From contig JBCNJP010000019.1 of the NCBI GenBank assembly GCA_039602395.1, positions 1,074,265 to 1,138,264 of the forward strand: a DNA stretch of 64,000 nt, given 5' to 3'. Positions 21,809 to 33,833 of the stretch are shown piece after piece (the stretch's first letter is position 1; each line of letters opens with the position of its first letter). The DNA is from Deinandra increscens subsp. villosa. Lineage: Eukaryota; Streptophyta; Magnoliopsida; Asterales; Asteraceae. The notes beneath the pieces are model-generated. The model was not told where the DNA came from. It was given only the letters and a program-made list of their open reading frames with translations, and made no database searches. The position numbers were made by a program, and so were the translations under genes.

Positions 21809-22945
21809 GCATAGAATGGTTCATTAATCTTAATAATCATCAACTAAACTCACATGTTTAGAATCGAGTAGGCATAATCGAGCCATGTAATCAAGTTTCA
21901 GTTCCTTTTACATCATTAAAATCGTGAACCTCATCATCACCATGGAAGATATCAAACTACAATCCAAAATTTTATACAAAAATCATGCAATGACAAGTAA
22001 TCGCAGGTTATAACAATTAAGCTTAAAATTACGAATTAGGGTTCCAAGAACACATACGTCAACTTCTTTGAGCTAAGAATCAATTATACACTTAAGAGGA
22101 TTGTGATATCAATAAAAAGTTGCAAGAACTAAGGATGAGTAACACCCCTCTCCCCTTTTGTCTTTTATTCCTGTTCTTTTCTCCAAAGCAACTATGTGGC
22201 TTCCCACATGATATTTTTATTTAGTTTCCAAATTTCTATTTTGTATGCTGAAGCCCTCAAGTTTTCATCTTTTAGTCATTTGCCACCAAACTTGATAAAA
22301 GCAACATCAAGGCCTTTGTTATGAACTAACTCAGAGGTCGTTTGGTTTGTAGAATTCGTTTGAATTTGAATTGTAAAAAAAAATCCTCATAGGAATGATT
22401 GCCATAGTAAATAACAAGTTCGAGAAAATGGATATTGGAGTAAACAGAGGAAGGATAATTTTATTAATTGAAAGGAAAAACATAGACGTGAGTGATATAT
22501 TATGGTTACAAAGTGAGACTAAAGTTCCCTATTTTATCTCAATGTCTAGTATTTATAGTGTTCTAGTCATCACTTACGTCCTTTGATAGAGAAGAAATTT
22601 GGGAAAGGAAACACAACAGAATTCGGTTAACAAGCGTGCAATTCTCATTAACCATATCGGGTTTAATACACCTGGTCAACTAACTCTTAATGTGTCCTGA
22701 AAGCTGTTTTAGGAATGTCAGGCTCAAACATCCTAATCTGGTGGTAACCAAACCTTAAATCCAACTTAGAAAAAACAATAGCTCCACCTAATTAAAGGTA
22801 TATGATATAGGGGTGTTCATTATTCGAATCGGGTTCGAATAATTCGAATTCGAATAAGGAATTCGAATTCCTAATTCGATTTATATTAATTAAGTCGAAT
22901 TTGAATCGAATTCGAATATGGTTTTCCAAATTCAATTCGAATAAT
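21809..22945. other. intergenic, no gene seen
   Basis: AT-rich. 22825-22940 is built of repeated ATTCGAA/GAATTCGAATT motifs, a small palindromic cluster. No supported ORF. Confidence 0.45.
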
Positions 22946-22949
22946 GATT

Positions 22950-23300
22950 AAACATATATAAGGTGAGGTTCAATGGAAAACCTCTATTTTTTTGAAAACC
23001 TAGAAAACCAAGTTACACCGGTGTAACATTTCTTTTGAACAGGAAAATACACAAAAATGCACCTTATTAAAAATGGTTACACCAGATTTAACATGATATT
23101 ATTGTTACACCAGTGTAACCATTAACGCTATAGTTACATATGTGTAACAAACATTTACTAGGTTTTTTGCTATTATACATTAAAAAAATATATGAAATGA
23201 GAGATAAATAAGGAAATTCAAATTAAATTTTGACATGTAAAATTATTATATAGGTATTCTCCTAAAATACCTAGGTTTTCTAGGTTTCCAAATATATATA
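22950..23300. repeat. possible MITE with GGTGTAAC-rich interior
   Basis: GGTTTTC-type inverted edges (AGGTGAGGTTCAATGGAAAACC near 22970; CTAGGTTTTCTAGGTTTCC near 23270) surround several TTACACCGGTGTAAC-like motifs. No TSD established. Confidence 0.4.
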
Positions 23301-23309
23301 TACAAGTTT

Positions 23310-23365
23310 TGCTATTAGCGCGTTGCTGCTAGAGGCACGTAACGTCACGCGATGATGGCCGCAAA
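23310..23365 (-). mobile_element. possible Helitron-like 3' terminus, decayed
   Basis: The plus strand TTAGCGCGTTGCTGCTAG...CGATGATGGCCGCAAAC resembles the sequence at 30441-30525 (hairpin, then GATGATAACCGCAAGC). Weak on its own. Confidence 0.3.
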
Positions 23366-26220
23366 CATTTTCAATAAGAAACACGAAAAGAAAAAATCAC
23401 AAAATGATTAATCGGTTGTTAAATCCCGAATAGCAAGCTAATAATTGAAAAAAATTCACACCATTTGACTGAACTTTTGCATGTAATACAGATGAGAAAA
23501 GCCATCTTGGCTTAATTAAATACAGGTAATACCCTCGCTTCGAGTTTGTACAATTTTCTAATGGTTTTTAAGGGACTACTGGACACAAATCCGTGTCTTC
23601 TTCCATCTGCCCAAATCGGTGTCTTCTTCCAACTGCAAGCGACAATCCTTATTATCACTGGAATAGCCTCTTTATCATCCTTCTTAAAAGAAAATTACCA
23701 CATAATCCATATCTCTAAAAAAGAAAGATCCAAAATTAGAAAAAGATAAAGAGAATATAAATTCTATAGGCTGTGTAGGTAAAACATTTATACAGCATTT
23801 GGTTCAGATATACAGTTTATATTCGGCTTAGATATAAAGTTTATTGCATTGTGTTTAAACACCTGTTAACTCAATAAGAAAGCAAGAGAAAATCATGCAT
23901 ATTAGTCATTTTTTTCAAAGAGCAATTCATATTCATAGTTTATATGACATAAATACATATACAGGTTAGTGTTTAAATAGTACTTTAAAGTAAATCAAAT
24001 CCTACGCTTAATTATGCAAACAAACTACATATTCTTTGAAAGTTAATTTAAATAAATGGCTTTAAGTCTTTAACTGATTTAATCCAAATTTGGCCTTGTT
24101 TCTACATCATGTATTAACATAAGCTCAGTGATTCATATATATGAATAATGACATAATTAACAATGACAATGGGCAAACTGGTAATATCAACTCTGCGAGA
24201 TGTTATAAAATTGCCATCGGGACAGGCTAAACTACCATTTACCGTAGGGTTCAGAAACTCAACAACCTCTACTATGTAAAATTTAACAACACAACTCATT
24301 GCTAAAGGTAGATTTGTAGGACCCTTAAGTCATGAGTTTGTGTATCCGTTCCTATATGCCCATTTCTATGTTTTAAAGCTGAACACATACAAAAGAAACG
24401 ATAAAACTGGACAACAATGGTTGAAAGCAAAAAGGGCTCACCAGAAGCTGCTCATTGCAAAGTGGATGGTAGCAGCCATGACAAAGTAATAGGCTCGTAA
24501 TCCAGGTTGGGAATCCAGGTTTGAAGATAATTCATTTTTTTGCAGCAGTTTCCTTCCCTGCTCTCTCTTCTATCATTGAAACACAATGAGCATGTGGAAG
24601 CTCAAAGCTCAGATTTAGACCCTGAAGGAGCAGGGAGGATTGTAGTTTCCACTAAAAGGAGCAATAAAACATTAGAGGTAATAATGTCTTACAACATAGA
24701 CGCAAAACATATTAATTCAAAATTTCTAAGCAAAACTACTGTCAACATTTTTTACCAACCCATTTGCAGTGAAAACACACATGCGACTGACCCACACGGT
24801 GAACCACCTATTGTTGAACCCAATACCATGTATTTAGAGAGAGATACATACCAATGGGAACCAACACACATACAGACCATATCCACTTGACGCCACCAAC
24901 AAAACTGCAGAAAAAAGACACATGAACCTGACATTGAAAAGGCCAAACTCTATTCCAAAAAATAAGTTTCCAAATAACCGAATAAAATAATAGCAATCCT
25001 AAAGTTCAAACTAACATAGCATAATCACCTCTTGATGATCCACGATGTCATGGTCCCTGAATCATACCTGAAAAACGCGTACCAAAAAGTGTTTGTGTTA
25101 ATGTATTCAAACCAGCAACAAATTAATATAAAAAACAACAAATTCCATGACTAAATTGTGATAGAGCTGGAACTTACAGAAGAAACGGAGAATACGATGG
25201 TGCTTTAGACTTGAAGTTGATATCCTTTGAGAAGGCATCCTCACACTTCCACTAATAAACGTGACTAACAAATCAATTCTACCCACAATAAGGTTCTCAG
25301 AAATCAATATTCAATTCAGGGAGCCCTCATCTCATCATCAAGTTAATAAGCAAGAAGAGATGTGAAGCCAAAAAGAACACAAAAGCAAGAAAACACATGC
25401 AATCGATCAATGAATACAGAACTTGAAAACCCCAAAAAAATGTGATTAAGCAGCCATCGGAACAAACAGATGGTGAGCATTACATAAACAACACAAAATT
25501 ATACCTAAAAAACACGTCCACAACACATACACTGAGAAATAAAAAAAATACAGACATTACAATCAAAGCTTCATGACAAAAATAGGAAATCGATGTCTAA
25601 CCCTAAATACATCTACACACACGTTGTTGTCTCCGCTGAACGGTTGAGAAATCAAGACGATATAGAAGAGGAAATAGCAAATAAAATTACAAACCTGTTG
25701 AACGAACCCAGAAAATTAACCACCGCGATCTCTGGTGTGCTGAGAAAGCAGTTTATACCCTTTGAAAAATTGTAAAATTGAAGCGATCTAGAGGAATTAA
25801 CGAAAAAAGAAGAGGCAAGAGATTACCGTATGAACTGGATGGAGGATCGGATGTAATGTGATAATGAGAGAAGGAGGCGAAGATAAAAGAAATCAAGCAC
25901 ACACCCTACCGCTACAGGGAAGAAGGACATGCCCACACGTCTTTGATGCACTGTTCCAGTCACTCTTCGTCCTTCTCAGCTGCTCCTCGACGACGTGTTG
26001 TCTGTGCAAGGCAGGAAACACTTGAAGTAAGGTGCTTTTGATCCTACGTGTAAAGGCGAAGGGTCAAAGTTAACGGCATAAGCAAAAGAAACCGTGAGAC
26101 AAACGGCGGAAGCCTTCTACTTGTACATGACGCAAAGAAATAAGTAATCTATGCTTGGAGCTTGTAAAGGGGGCAGCAAAGGTTGTACATCAAGTTGGTA
26201 AATGTTATATAGTTAAATAA
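23366..26220. other. unassigned AT-rich region, possibly Helitron interior
   Basis: No ORF with recognisable motifs on either strand. A right part (26120-26200) has TTGTACAT phrases like those near 39690-39745, which may reflect a shared transposon family with the block at 30.4-39.9 kb. Confidence 0.3.
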
Positions 26221-26240
26221 ATATATATATATATATATAG
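26221..26240. repeat. (TA)n microsatellite
   Basis: Short TA tract beside a 26240-26900 AT-rich segment without genes. Confidence 0.8.
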
Positions 26241-26906
26241 GGCAAAGAATATATATTAACCCATGTTTGATGGAATAACCCATTAACCTCCATCTAATGG
26301 TTCAAAAAAATCAGATTTAACTAGATCATGCCACTTGTCTTCTTTTTTCTTTTTAATTCAAAAGGGTAAATATGTCAATTGACATAATCACATAAAAACC
26401 CGGTTCATTTTAAAAAGTCCATAACTTTTTTATGCTTTGTCGGATTTTTATATAAGTTGCACCATTAAACTCGTCGTATTTTTATCTTTAATTCCATTAT
26501 AGTCTTGACGTTTTTTATTATCATTTTCTCAGACGTACGATGTAGCACTAGTGTTGCAACTACTAACATCAATGTCATAACTACTAACAATGAAAAATAT
26601 TGCATCCATACACTCATAACCAGTAGCATCGATGCTTATATTTAAGTACAACTGCATATGCATATATTACAACCTACAAATGCATCAATATGCATATAAA
26701 CACCAATGTTATAACCATTAACAGTGGTGTGATGATAAGTAACACCGATGCTGTCAAGATTCAACAAAAAAAATAATCAAGTGTTCAACTAAATATACAC
26801 GGATACAACCTGCAAAAGCATCAAGGTTCAACAAAAACATAACCCTGAGTAACAAATTGGTATAGAAAATTAATAAACAAAATTGCATTCATGTAAATCT
26901 AACAAA

Positions 26907-28128
26907 ATTGCCAACCTACACACGTCGGGGATGCTGTTTCTATTTTTGACAAGGGCCTCCGGGAGGCAATCGAGGATATTGTGGTCTGTGGGGGAGCCTT
27001 CTTCGGGGATCTCCAATGGAGGTTGGCTTCCCTTCCAACCCGTTTCGGGGGACTCGGGTTATGCTCGGCGGGAGATGTTTCCACTTATGCTTTTGTGGCA
27101 TCTAGGGCCCAGTCGTGGGGTTTGCAGGACCACATCCTTCGGGAGTGTGACATTAATGGGATGGATTCCGATTTCGAAGGTGCGTTGGGACGTGTACGGT
27201 TTTCACTTCCCGAATTCGATTTGGGCGGGTTTTCTTGCAGGGACACCGCCCCCCCTAAAACTCAGGATACTTTGGCGAGTGCCCTGTTTAGCAAAATTGC
27301 CCAGAGTTTGGAAGTGGACTTTGCCCTATCCCCCCGCCAAAAAGCGGTGTTGGCTTGTCTTCGTGCCCCCCATGCTCAAGACTTCCTGTCTGTCATTCCC
27401 ATTGAAGGTCTAGGTCAGCGCATGTCCGCTGTCGAGTACCGGGCTATCCTCAAATACCGACTCATGATCCCTATTTATCCTAATGATGAGCTATGCCCTG
27501 TCTGTCGCAAGGCTTGCCTGGACTCCTTCGGCGAGCACGCGGTCCACTGTAAGGAATTGCCGGGGTTCAAATACAGACATGACTGGGTCAGGGACGTGTT
27601 GTTCGATGTCCTGAAGCGCGCTGGTATCTCTGCTAAAAAGGAGGCTCCTGTTAATTTTCTGACGGATCCGCTTGAAGGCAGATCTACCTTACGGCCGGCT
27701 GATGTGCTTGTGGCTGGGTGGGCGGGGGGGAAACACGTCTGCGTTGATCTCACTGGTGTGTCTCCTCTCGTCGGGCTTAGGGACAACGGGTTCGTCGCGG
27801 GGCAGGCGGCGCAGAAGGCCGAGGCGGGCAAAGTCGCTAAACACGAGAGCGCTTGTCTCGAAAATCAACACGTGTTTATCCCCTTTGCCTTTGATACTTT
27901 TGGGTTCCTTGCGCCGGAGGCAGTTGATTTCTTACGACGGGTTCAGCGGGTCGTGCACAGCAATTCGACATCCCCTAAGGCTCATAACTTTGTGTTTAGT
28001 AGGATAGGGTTTGCTATCCAAAAGGGCCTAGCGGCGCAGCTTGTTGCTCGCTTACCCGCCACCTCCTTGTAATTTGTTGTGTTTTAATGAAAGTTGTAAT
28101 GGTATTTGTAGTGAAAAAAAAAAAAAAA
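26907..28128 (+). mobile_element. non-LTR retrotransposon 3' end with poly(A), RLE type
   Basis: Coding sequence begins abruptly near 26907, reads in frame to a stop at 28072, and is followed by a short 3' UTR and an A15-type tail at about 28113-28128. A 5'-truncated copy ending in poly(A) is what target-primed reverse transcription leaves. The encoded C-terminus has a CCHC finger and a restriction-like endonuclease, not the upstream APE endonuclease of the L1 at 5.6-11 kb. No clear TSD was found. Confidence 0.75.
26930..28072 (+). CDS. non-LTR retrotransposon C-terminus: CCHC finger and PD-(D/E)XK-like nuclease (5'-truncated)
   Basis: Open from before GDAVSIFDKGLREA through 28072 with no internal stop; the true start was lost, so 26930 is nominal. 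The first 120 or so residues (LASLPTRFGGLGLCSAGD, FVASRAQSWGLQD) match the region following RT in non-LTR elements. Next comes a finger with Cys172, Cys175, His186 and Cys190 (numbering from the GTG at 26981), in CPVCRKACLDSFGEHAVHC. FKYRHDWVRDVLFDVLKRAG follows. Then comes RPADVLVAGW...KHVCVDLTGVSP, which aligns with the PD...D core of R2/NeSL-type restriction-like endonucleases, and KVAKHES...HVFIPFAFDTFG, like their distal motif. These nucleases nick the target for insertion. The surviving piece has no RT. Its GC content is clearly higher than its surroundings. Confidence 0.72.
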   Translation, partial: DAVSIFDKGLREAIEDIVVCGGAFFGDLQWRLASLPTRFGGLGLCSAGDVSTYAFVASRAQSWGLQDHILRECDINGMDSDFEGALGRVRFSLPEFDLGGFSCRDTAPPKTQDTLASALFSKIAQSLEVDFALSPRQKAVLACLRAPHAQDFLSVIPIEGLGQRMSAVEYRAILKYRLMIPIYPNDELCPVCRKACLDSFGEHAVHCKELPGFKYRHDWVRDVLFDVLKRAGISAKKEAPVNFLTDPLEGRSTLRPADVLVAGWAGGKHVCVDLTGVSPLVGLRDNGFVAGQAAQKAEAGKVAKHESACLENQHVFIPFAFDTFGFLAPEAVDFLRRVQRVVHSNSTSPKAHNFVFSRIGFAIQKGLAAQLVARLPATSL

Positions 28129-28910
28129 ATTATAGATTTGGGGGATATTACCAATGGATTCTGATCAAATTTCAAGATCAAAATTATCAATTAAACATCT
28201 AAAATATAAAACAAGTAAGGAAGCAAATGAAGAAATCCACCGGAAATTCATACCAGAAAATGAAGAAAACCCCAAAAGAAAACCTCCGAGATCGACTCCA
28301 ACACGAACCTTGCCGGATTTACGCACTCGGCTAACGCCACCAGAATTTGATACAAACCTTGCCTGCTAGATACAAACCTTGCCGGATATGCGCACTCGGC
28401 TAACGCCACTGTATATACGAAACTTGGTTGCTAGATACAAACCTCCCAAACCCTAATAAATCCATTCTCACACAAAACGACTTCGATTTCATCATCAAAA
28501 CCTCGGAAACGTCGACGTCCGGCTTACCTTCACTCTCGTCGGAATTACTAGTTCCGGCGACTACGGCTTTCACGACGATTCAGACTTACTTGTCTTTATT
28601 TAATTGCCACTGTCTAAGAGATATATTCTCAAACAAATTTGTAAATATTGAGTTTTGATATATGCATACGAAGAAATCTCAAACATAAATAATTCATGTA
28701 ATCAACAAGAATTAGCTGTTTATTCTCGGGGGATGGATCGTTTCATTTTTTTTAGGAGAGATAAGAATATATATACATTTTACATATTTGCCCCTGGTCA
28801 AATTATAGCCACAACTTTATATTATTTTCATCCATTGGATTAAAAGTATGAATTAAGGAGATGAAGTTATTTGATTATTCCTATTAGGATTGGTTAATAT
28901 TTATTCTCTA
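28129..28910. other. intergenic with a short tandem repeat
   Basis: 28300-28440 holds imperfect tandem copies of a unit containing AAACCTTGCCGGAT and CGCACTCGGCTAACGCCAC. The remainder is AT-rich without a supported gene. Confidence 0.5.
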
Positions 28911-28911
28911 T

Positions 28912-28913
<2 letters not shown>

Positions 28914-28993
<80 letters not shown>

Positions 28994-29003
28994 GAGAGAG
29001 AGA
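28914..29003. repeat. compound (TA)n(GA)n microsatellite
   Basis: About 18 TA units run straight into about 25 mostly uninterrupted AG units. Confidence 0.95.
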
Positions 29004-29390
29004 AAGATGATGTTTGGTTAAAATAAGTACTTTTTCGTAAGAAATGTAAGAATTAGATGATGTTTGGATATTAATGCATGATGTTATCATTTAATTGTGT
29101 TTTTGCTAAACATATAACAATCCTAGGGTAGAAAACATCATTTTTTGGATTCCAAACACCATTTATTAAAAATTATTAAAAAGCCACTGTGTCAGGATAT
29201 TAGTATATATTGTGTTATCTTTTAATTCTAATTTTGATAAAAATATGACCTTTTAAAATGAAAAAAAAAATCTTGTATAGTGTAATATATTTAACAAATA
29301 TATAATTAAAACACAATGTCATGCATTAATATCTAACACATTATGTATTTCTTACACTTTTACAATGAACTTTTCACTATATATATATAT

Positions 29391-29572
29391 AGGGAGATGA
29401 TCATTTGAGAACTAATTTGATTTGAGAACTAAAAAGAACTAATTTGAGCCACAAGTTAATTACATGTATCCCCCTCCCATGAATTATAGTGGTCCCCCCC
29501 CCCCCCTGAAATTTGTGGTTGAGATTTAGTTCTCAAAATCTCTCAAAACAAAAAGTTCTCATTTGAACCTAA

Positions 29573-29574
<2 letters not shown>
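29391..29574. mobile_element. TA-embedded MITE, copy 2
   Basis: AGGGAGATGATCATTTGAGA to ATTTGAACCTAACC, bounded by (AT)n on both sides. It carries a C-run (GGTCCCCCCCC) not present in copy 1. Confidence 0.8.

Positions 29575-29636
<62 letters not shown>
29575..29636. repeat. (TA)n microsatellite
   Basis: About 30 TA units separating MITE copies 2 and 3. Confidence 0.95.
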
Positions 29637-29641
<5 letters not shown>

Positions 29642-29765
29642 TTTTAATAACTTTTGAGAACCATTCTAAACCACTAGTTTATATATGGAAAACCCCCCAT
29701 GAATTATAGTGATCTCTACGTAAAATTTAGTGGTTGAGATTTAGTTCTCATTTGAACCTAACCTT
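29637..29765. mobile_element. TA-embedded MITE, copy 3, left-truncated
   Basis: Starts within the family at CTTTTGAGAACCATTCTAAA and ends ATTTGAACCTAACC. The left terminal ~27 bp are absent. Confidence 0.75.
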
Positions 29766-30023
29766 ATATGTGTGTGTGTGTTTTATTTATAAAATACTTT
29801 AGTACTAGGCTCACCATATATCTAACATAATTAAAAGAATAAAATAAAAAAAATGTCCCACAAAAAAATGTCCCACAAATGAAGAATTGAGTATACACAT
29901 CGTTTTGGAGGTGTTTGGGACCTTTCTCCTATTCGAATTCGACTAAGATTATTCAATTCGCATTCGACTGGTTTTATTCGAATTCAAATAGCGCCAAAAA
30001 GTTGACAACGCATCAACTCCTAA

Positions 30024-30130
30024 CATTATTATTATTATTATTATTATTATTAATAATAATAATAATAATAATAATATTTAGTATTATTATAATTAAATAA
30101 TTAGTATTATTATAATAATAGTTATTATTA
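30024..30130. repeat. (TTA)n/(TAA)n palindromic microsatellite
   Basis: A (TTA)n tract switches directly to (TAA)n, giving a self-complementary AT-only hairpin. An open reading frame here codes only for Leu/Ile runs and is not a gene. Confidence 0.9.
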
Positions 30131-30435
30131 ATAATATAACAACAATAATAATTATATATGTTTACTTACCGTATGCATGTTTATATACATGTAAAATTGT
30201 AATGTATGCATATATGAACGTAAGTTAAGCTTATTTATATTGATATTGTATGTACATATGTGTGTGCATGTAAGTGTGTTGGTATGTGTATGTAAATATG
30301 GACGTAGTACATACAATATACCAACAGAGTTTTTTGTGAGGTTGTATCAACGTGACCATATGTATGTATATATAAACTTATATTAAGTCAATATCTATCA
30401 TGTATGTATGAATATATATGTGTGGTTTGATAACG

Positions 30436-30480
30436 TATTAGTACTAGTGGGGCTAGAAGCGCGCGTTGCGCGCACGATTT
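30436..30480 (-). mobile_element. Helitron-like 3' terminus
   Basis: On the minus strand a perfect hairpin GCGCGCAACGCGCGC is followed by TTCTAGCCCCACTAG and then T. A GC hairpin about 11 nt before CTAG is the usual Helitron 3' end. It precedes (on that strand it follows) an RPA-like relic at 31.4-31.9 kb, a gene type often carried by plant Helitrons. Confidence 0.55.
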
Positions 30481-31392
30481 TTTGAAAAGTTGTCATAGTG
30501 TAGCCGATGATAACCGCAAGCATATGTATTATCCAAACCGAGCACGCATTGTAATTTGCAAAATGAATAGAGTACAAAGCTTCCCAATTTATATGCATAT
30601 GTATCTATGACCAATCTCTATTGCAATGGTTTAATCTGATCAGAAGGAAGCAAAGCAATATGGTTTACTGATTTAAAGAGCTGAGAACATGAAACTGATA
30701 CATGTGATGGCTAGTAAGTGAAATTATGTTGACCCATAAATAGTCAACTGTCAAGTATAAAGCATAAAAGAAACTGTTCAGGATAGTTGAAAGTTACAAA
30801 AACAGTGTGAACCACTTTCGTAACATGTCCGTGTGTTAAAAATATACCCATACAAAGACAACTGTTTTGATTCAGTTTTAGCTTCAGAAAATAGAGCCAA
30901 GGCAAATCATGGTATAGTGTAACAAATAGGTAGCACACCAAAGCATAATATAGATTTAGAGTAGGACGTTTACAAAGGGCCAAAATATTCTTAATGCCTG
31001 CAACCTAATAACATTGTATATATTTACATTCCACAAAAGAAGTTGGCTTTTCTTAAGTCAAGAGCCTAAGCTAGAAGTCACTTTGACTTTTAAAAAGTCA
31101 ACAGGGTAAGTTACCAAACTACCTAATTAGAAGATGCAGGCTAGGCTATGGTTGTAGTTTCAAAAGATGCCTTTTTTGTGGTGAATACTTCCAGATATAA
31201 CTACCATCTAAAGCTTTGGCTGTTTTTGGCTTACATGCCCAAAAGATGCTTCCTCCTTCTCTTTTTCGATCGGATGTCTAAGTAGAGTCCGACCTTGTGA
31301 CCCTCTGCCTCTTGTTCTCTCCTTCTTTAGTAGGTATTTCTGTAAAAGTGAATGAGTATTTAGGCAACAGCTACTGAAACCATGAACACATT

Positions 31393-31902
31393 CTAGCATT
31401 TGAATTTGTTGGTTGAAGATACTTTGTTAATATTACCTTGCTTGTCAAAGAGAACCCTTCTTGTTTTTGTTGCTGTATGACTTGTGCTGGATGAGAGTTC
31501 CTTTGTAGCGAAGGCGCTGGTCTGCCCGACTCCTTTTTCTGGTGGGGTTGACTGGATGATTGCCTGAGAATTTGCATTAAAAACCTTATTGACTGCAAAC
31601 CGAAGACCTGTTTGATCCAGCTTTCCCTTTTCAAGCTGAAAGATCTTTGTTATTCCTTTGATCGAATGCATTAGGCTTGGCATTTTTTTGTTATCATCGT
31701 TACCATGCTCATGTATCATATCATAGCAACTAACACCCAGCATTGAGGCTACAACGCTACCAAACATAGTGATTGTCGTTGTTCCAGTGCTGTCAGCGAT
31801 TGTACCTGAGACACAACCCCGGACCCCCACCCAACGCGTGTCTACTCCTTTTACCGGTAACCGGTGTGTTAGGCATTTGAGGCAAACCAACAATATTGTC
31901 AC
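31393..31902 (-). pseudogene. RPA70-like single-strand-DNA-binding domain, partial
   Basis: The minus-strand frame reads CLKCLTHRLPVKGV, then VRGCVSGTIADSTGTTTITMFG, then SYDMIHEHG-like sequence and GLRFAVNKVFNANSQ. This matches the C-terminal OB fold of RPA large subunits: zinc-ribbon cysteine, the D-x-TG-T strand, and the closing strand ending in a V/I-x-K-x-F motif. The end SSSTSHTATKTRRVLFDKQG resembles the tail of Helitron-borne RPA-like proteins. Upstream exons should lie to the right, but that side is interrupted by a CACTA element at 32409 and I could not find them. RPA-like proteins bind single-stranded DNA. It could instead be a partial host RPA paralogue; the nearby Helitron-like end favours a transposon origin. 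Confidence 0.55.
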
Positions 31903-32813
31903 AACCTAATAAGTCAACCTGCTAAAGCCTCGAGATAACTTACAGCAGTTAAGGGGCACAACAAAGAAGATAACAATGACAGTCAGATGACAGCAGTTAA
32001 GGGCAACCACAAAGTAAATAACAACTACACTAACGTAAATCAGCTATTGGCAAATAAATTTGAGCAAGCATGCAAAGAGAAATTGGAAAATAAATTACAG
32101 CAACATTCACATAATAGCCAGCAACGTCACTAAACAAACCGCGGTGATAAGAACCCGTAATAAACAATCTGACTGTCAGTTTTGGCAGCCGCTGAAACCG
32201 TGACACACTGAACAGACATATTAGGGTGATTTTTGTTGAAAATGACAAAAATATTTATTACCCTTCTTTTGTAAATATTCTTTTATATGTTTCTTACCTG
32301 TTAAACTAAATACCACAACGGACAGTTAAAAAAAACCATCAACAATGGCATGCACATGATATGATATGTAAATAAGGGACACTATAAATCTACATATAAA
32401 CGCCAAAACACTACTACAAAAACTGCCTTCCTTGACACGCGAACGATGACACTCGATAATTCTTGACGTGCAAAAACTGAAGTGTCAAAATAAAATGTCA
32501 ATTATAGGTAATTCCTAAGAATTCATGACGCGCATTTTTGCGTGTCAAGAATTTCTGTCATATTTCAGAAAAACAAAACACGGAGGACATATAAAATCCG
32601 CGCGTCAAGAATTAAGTGTCGTTTTTTAATTTTTTGGCTCCAAATTTCCCCCCAATATTTTGCCCTAAATTTTCCCCCCTTCCCCAAAACTGATATAGGC
32701 GCTCAAAAAAACCCTCTCGTTCCAGAAAACCCTCCCACAAAATCATCTCCCTCTCGTCTCCCGTCGGCTCTCGTCTCCTCTCCTCTTCTTCATCTTCACT
32801 TGAATCCGAAGAT

Positions 32814-33625
32814 ATGTCTTCTTTCCTCCAGAGTTTCCTCAACAATCCTGCAACTAAGGAGAAATACGGACAACCGTCGCAAATTTCCACCGATTTTCTA
32901 GATTCCGACCAACGATTCTCTGATCTCAGCTCCTTTTACTCAACGGAGGCGAATCAGGTAAAATTTTCGCCGGAAAACGGTGTCGCTGGCTTTGATTTAG
33001 GATGTCAGGTACGGTTTTTAGTTTCCGATTGTGATTAGTGGTGAAATGTCTGTTTATCCTATGGTTTTTACTGAAATTGGAGATAGTCTTAGGGTTTTAT
33101 GCGTTTCTCAACTCTTATGTGATGAAATTAGACTCGAAATAGTAGTTTGTGGTTCGTGATTTACTGATTTCGTTACACAGGAAGAATTAGGGTTTTTTTT
33201 TTTGTTCCTCTTTCGTGATTTAGTGATTTAGTGATTTAGTGATTTCTGACAAAATTCAAACGCTCCACGTTCCTCCAAGAGGACAAGAGCAGCATAGATT
33301 CACAACATGTCTGAGAAGGTTTGTGTAAATTGTGTTCCGTTTGGAACTGCTACGCTTTTGAATTTGTATTGATATTTGCCTTAAAATGTCTGTTATTAGA
33401 GGAGGAGGAGTAGAATTAATGAGAAACTGAAAGCCTTGCAGACCTTGGTTCCAAATTCTAACAAGGTATGCATGATAGATGCTGTAAGCTTGTAAATGAA
33501 ATGAAGTCTGGTTTTGATTAGTTGATTTTGCTTTGTTGTTTTGTTGTTTTGTATAATAGACTGATAAGGCCTCGATGTTGGATGAAGCCATTGAGTATCT
33601 GAAGCAGCTCCAGCTGAAAGTGCAG
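32814..33625 (+). pseudogene. captured ALC/SPT-like bHLH gene fragment (4 exons)
   Basis: Inside CACTA 1 four exons with usable splice sites can be read. Exon 1, 32814-33008, starts ATG (MSSFLQSFLNN) and ends before GT. Exon 2, about 33250-33318, encodes SKRTRAA, a stop (TAG at 33295-33297), IHNMSEK. Exon 3, 33400-33465, encodes RRRSRINEKLKALQTLVPNSNK. Exon 4, 33560-33625, encodes TDKASMLDEAIEYLKQLQLK. Together they form a basic helix-loop-helix DNA-binding domain of the ALCATRAZ/SPATULA/PIF kind. The stop replaces the Glu of the basic region that normally contacts the E-box, so the domain cannot be made intact. No further bHLH exons were recognised downstream. Confidence 0.85.
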
Positions 33626-33833
33626 GTATATGTTTCATTGTGTTTCTGTAGCTGTTCATTTTGAACTCAAAATATGTTTGCTTTCCAAATGCTCTTTTAC
33701 AAGGTTAGTGTTTACAAAAAGCAAAACAACAAAAAGCAATATTAAAAAATCATAAGTGTTTCCAAAATATTTCGGCTGCACATCCATATGATCTGTTGCT
33801 GATCTACAATTTATATATGTATACAAATCAGGT

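Noticed and set aside
27475..27831. Minus-strand ORF opposite the RLE coding region
   Set aside because: Mirror of a GC-rich coding frame; the plus strand carries the recognisable motifs.
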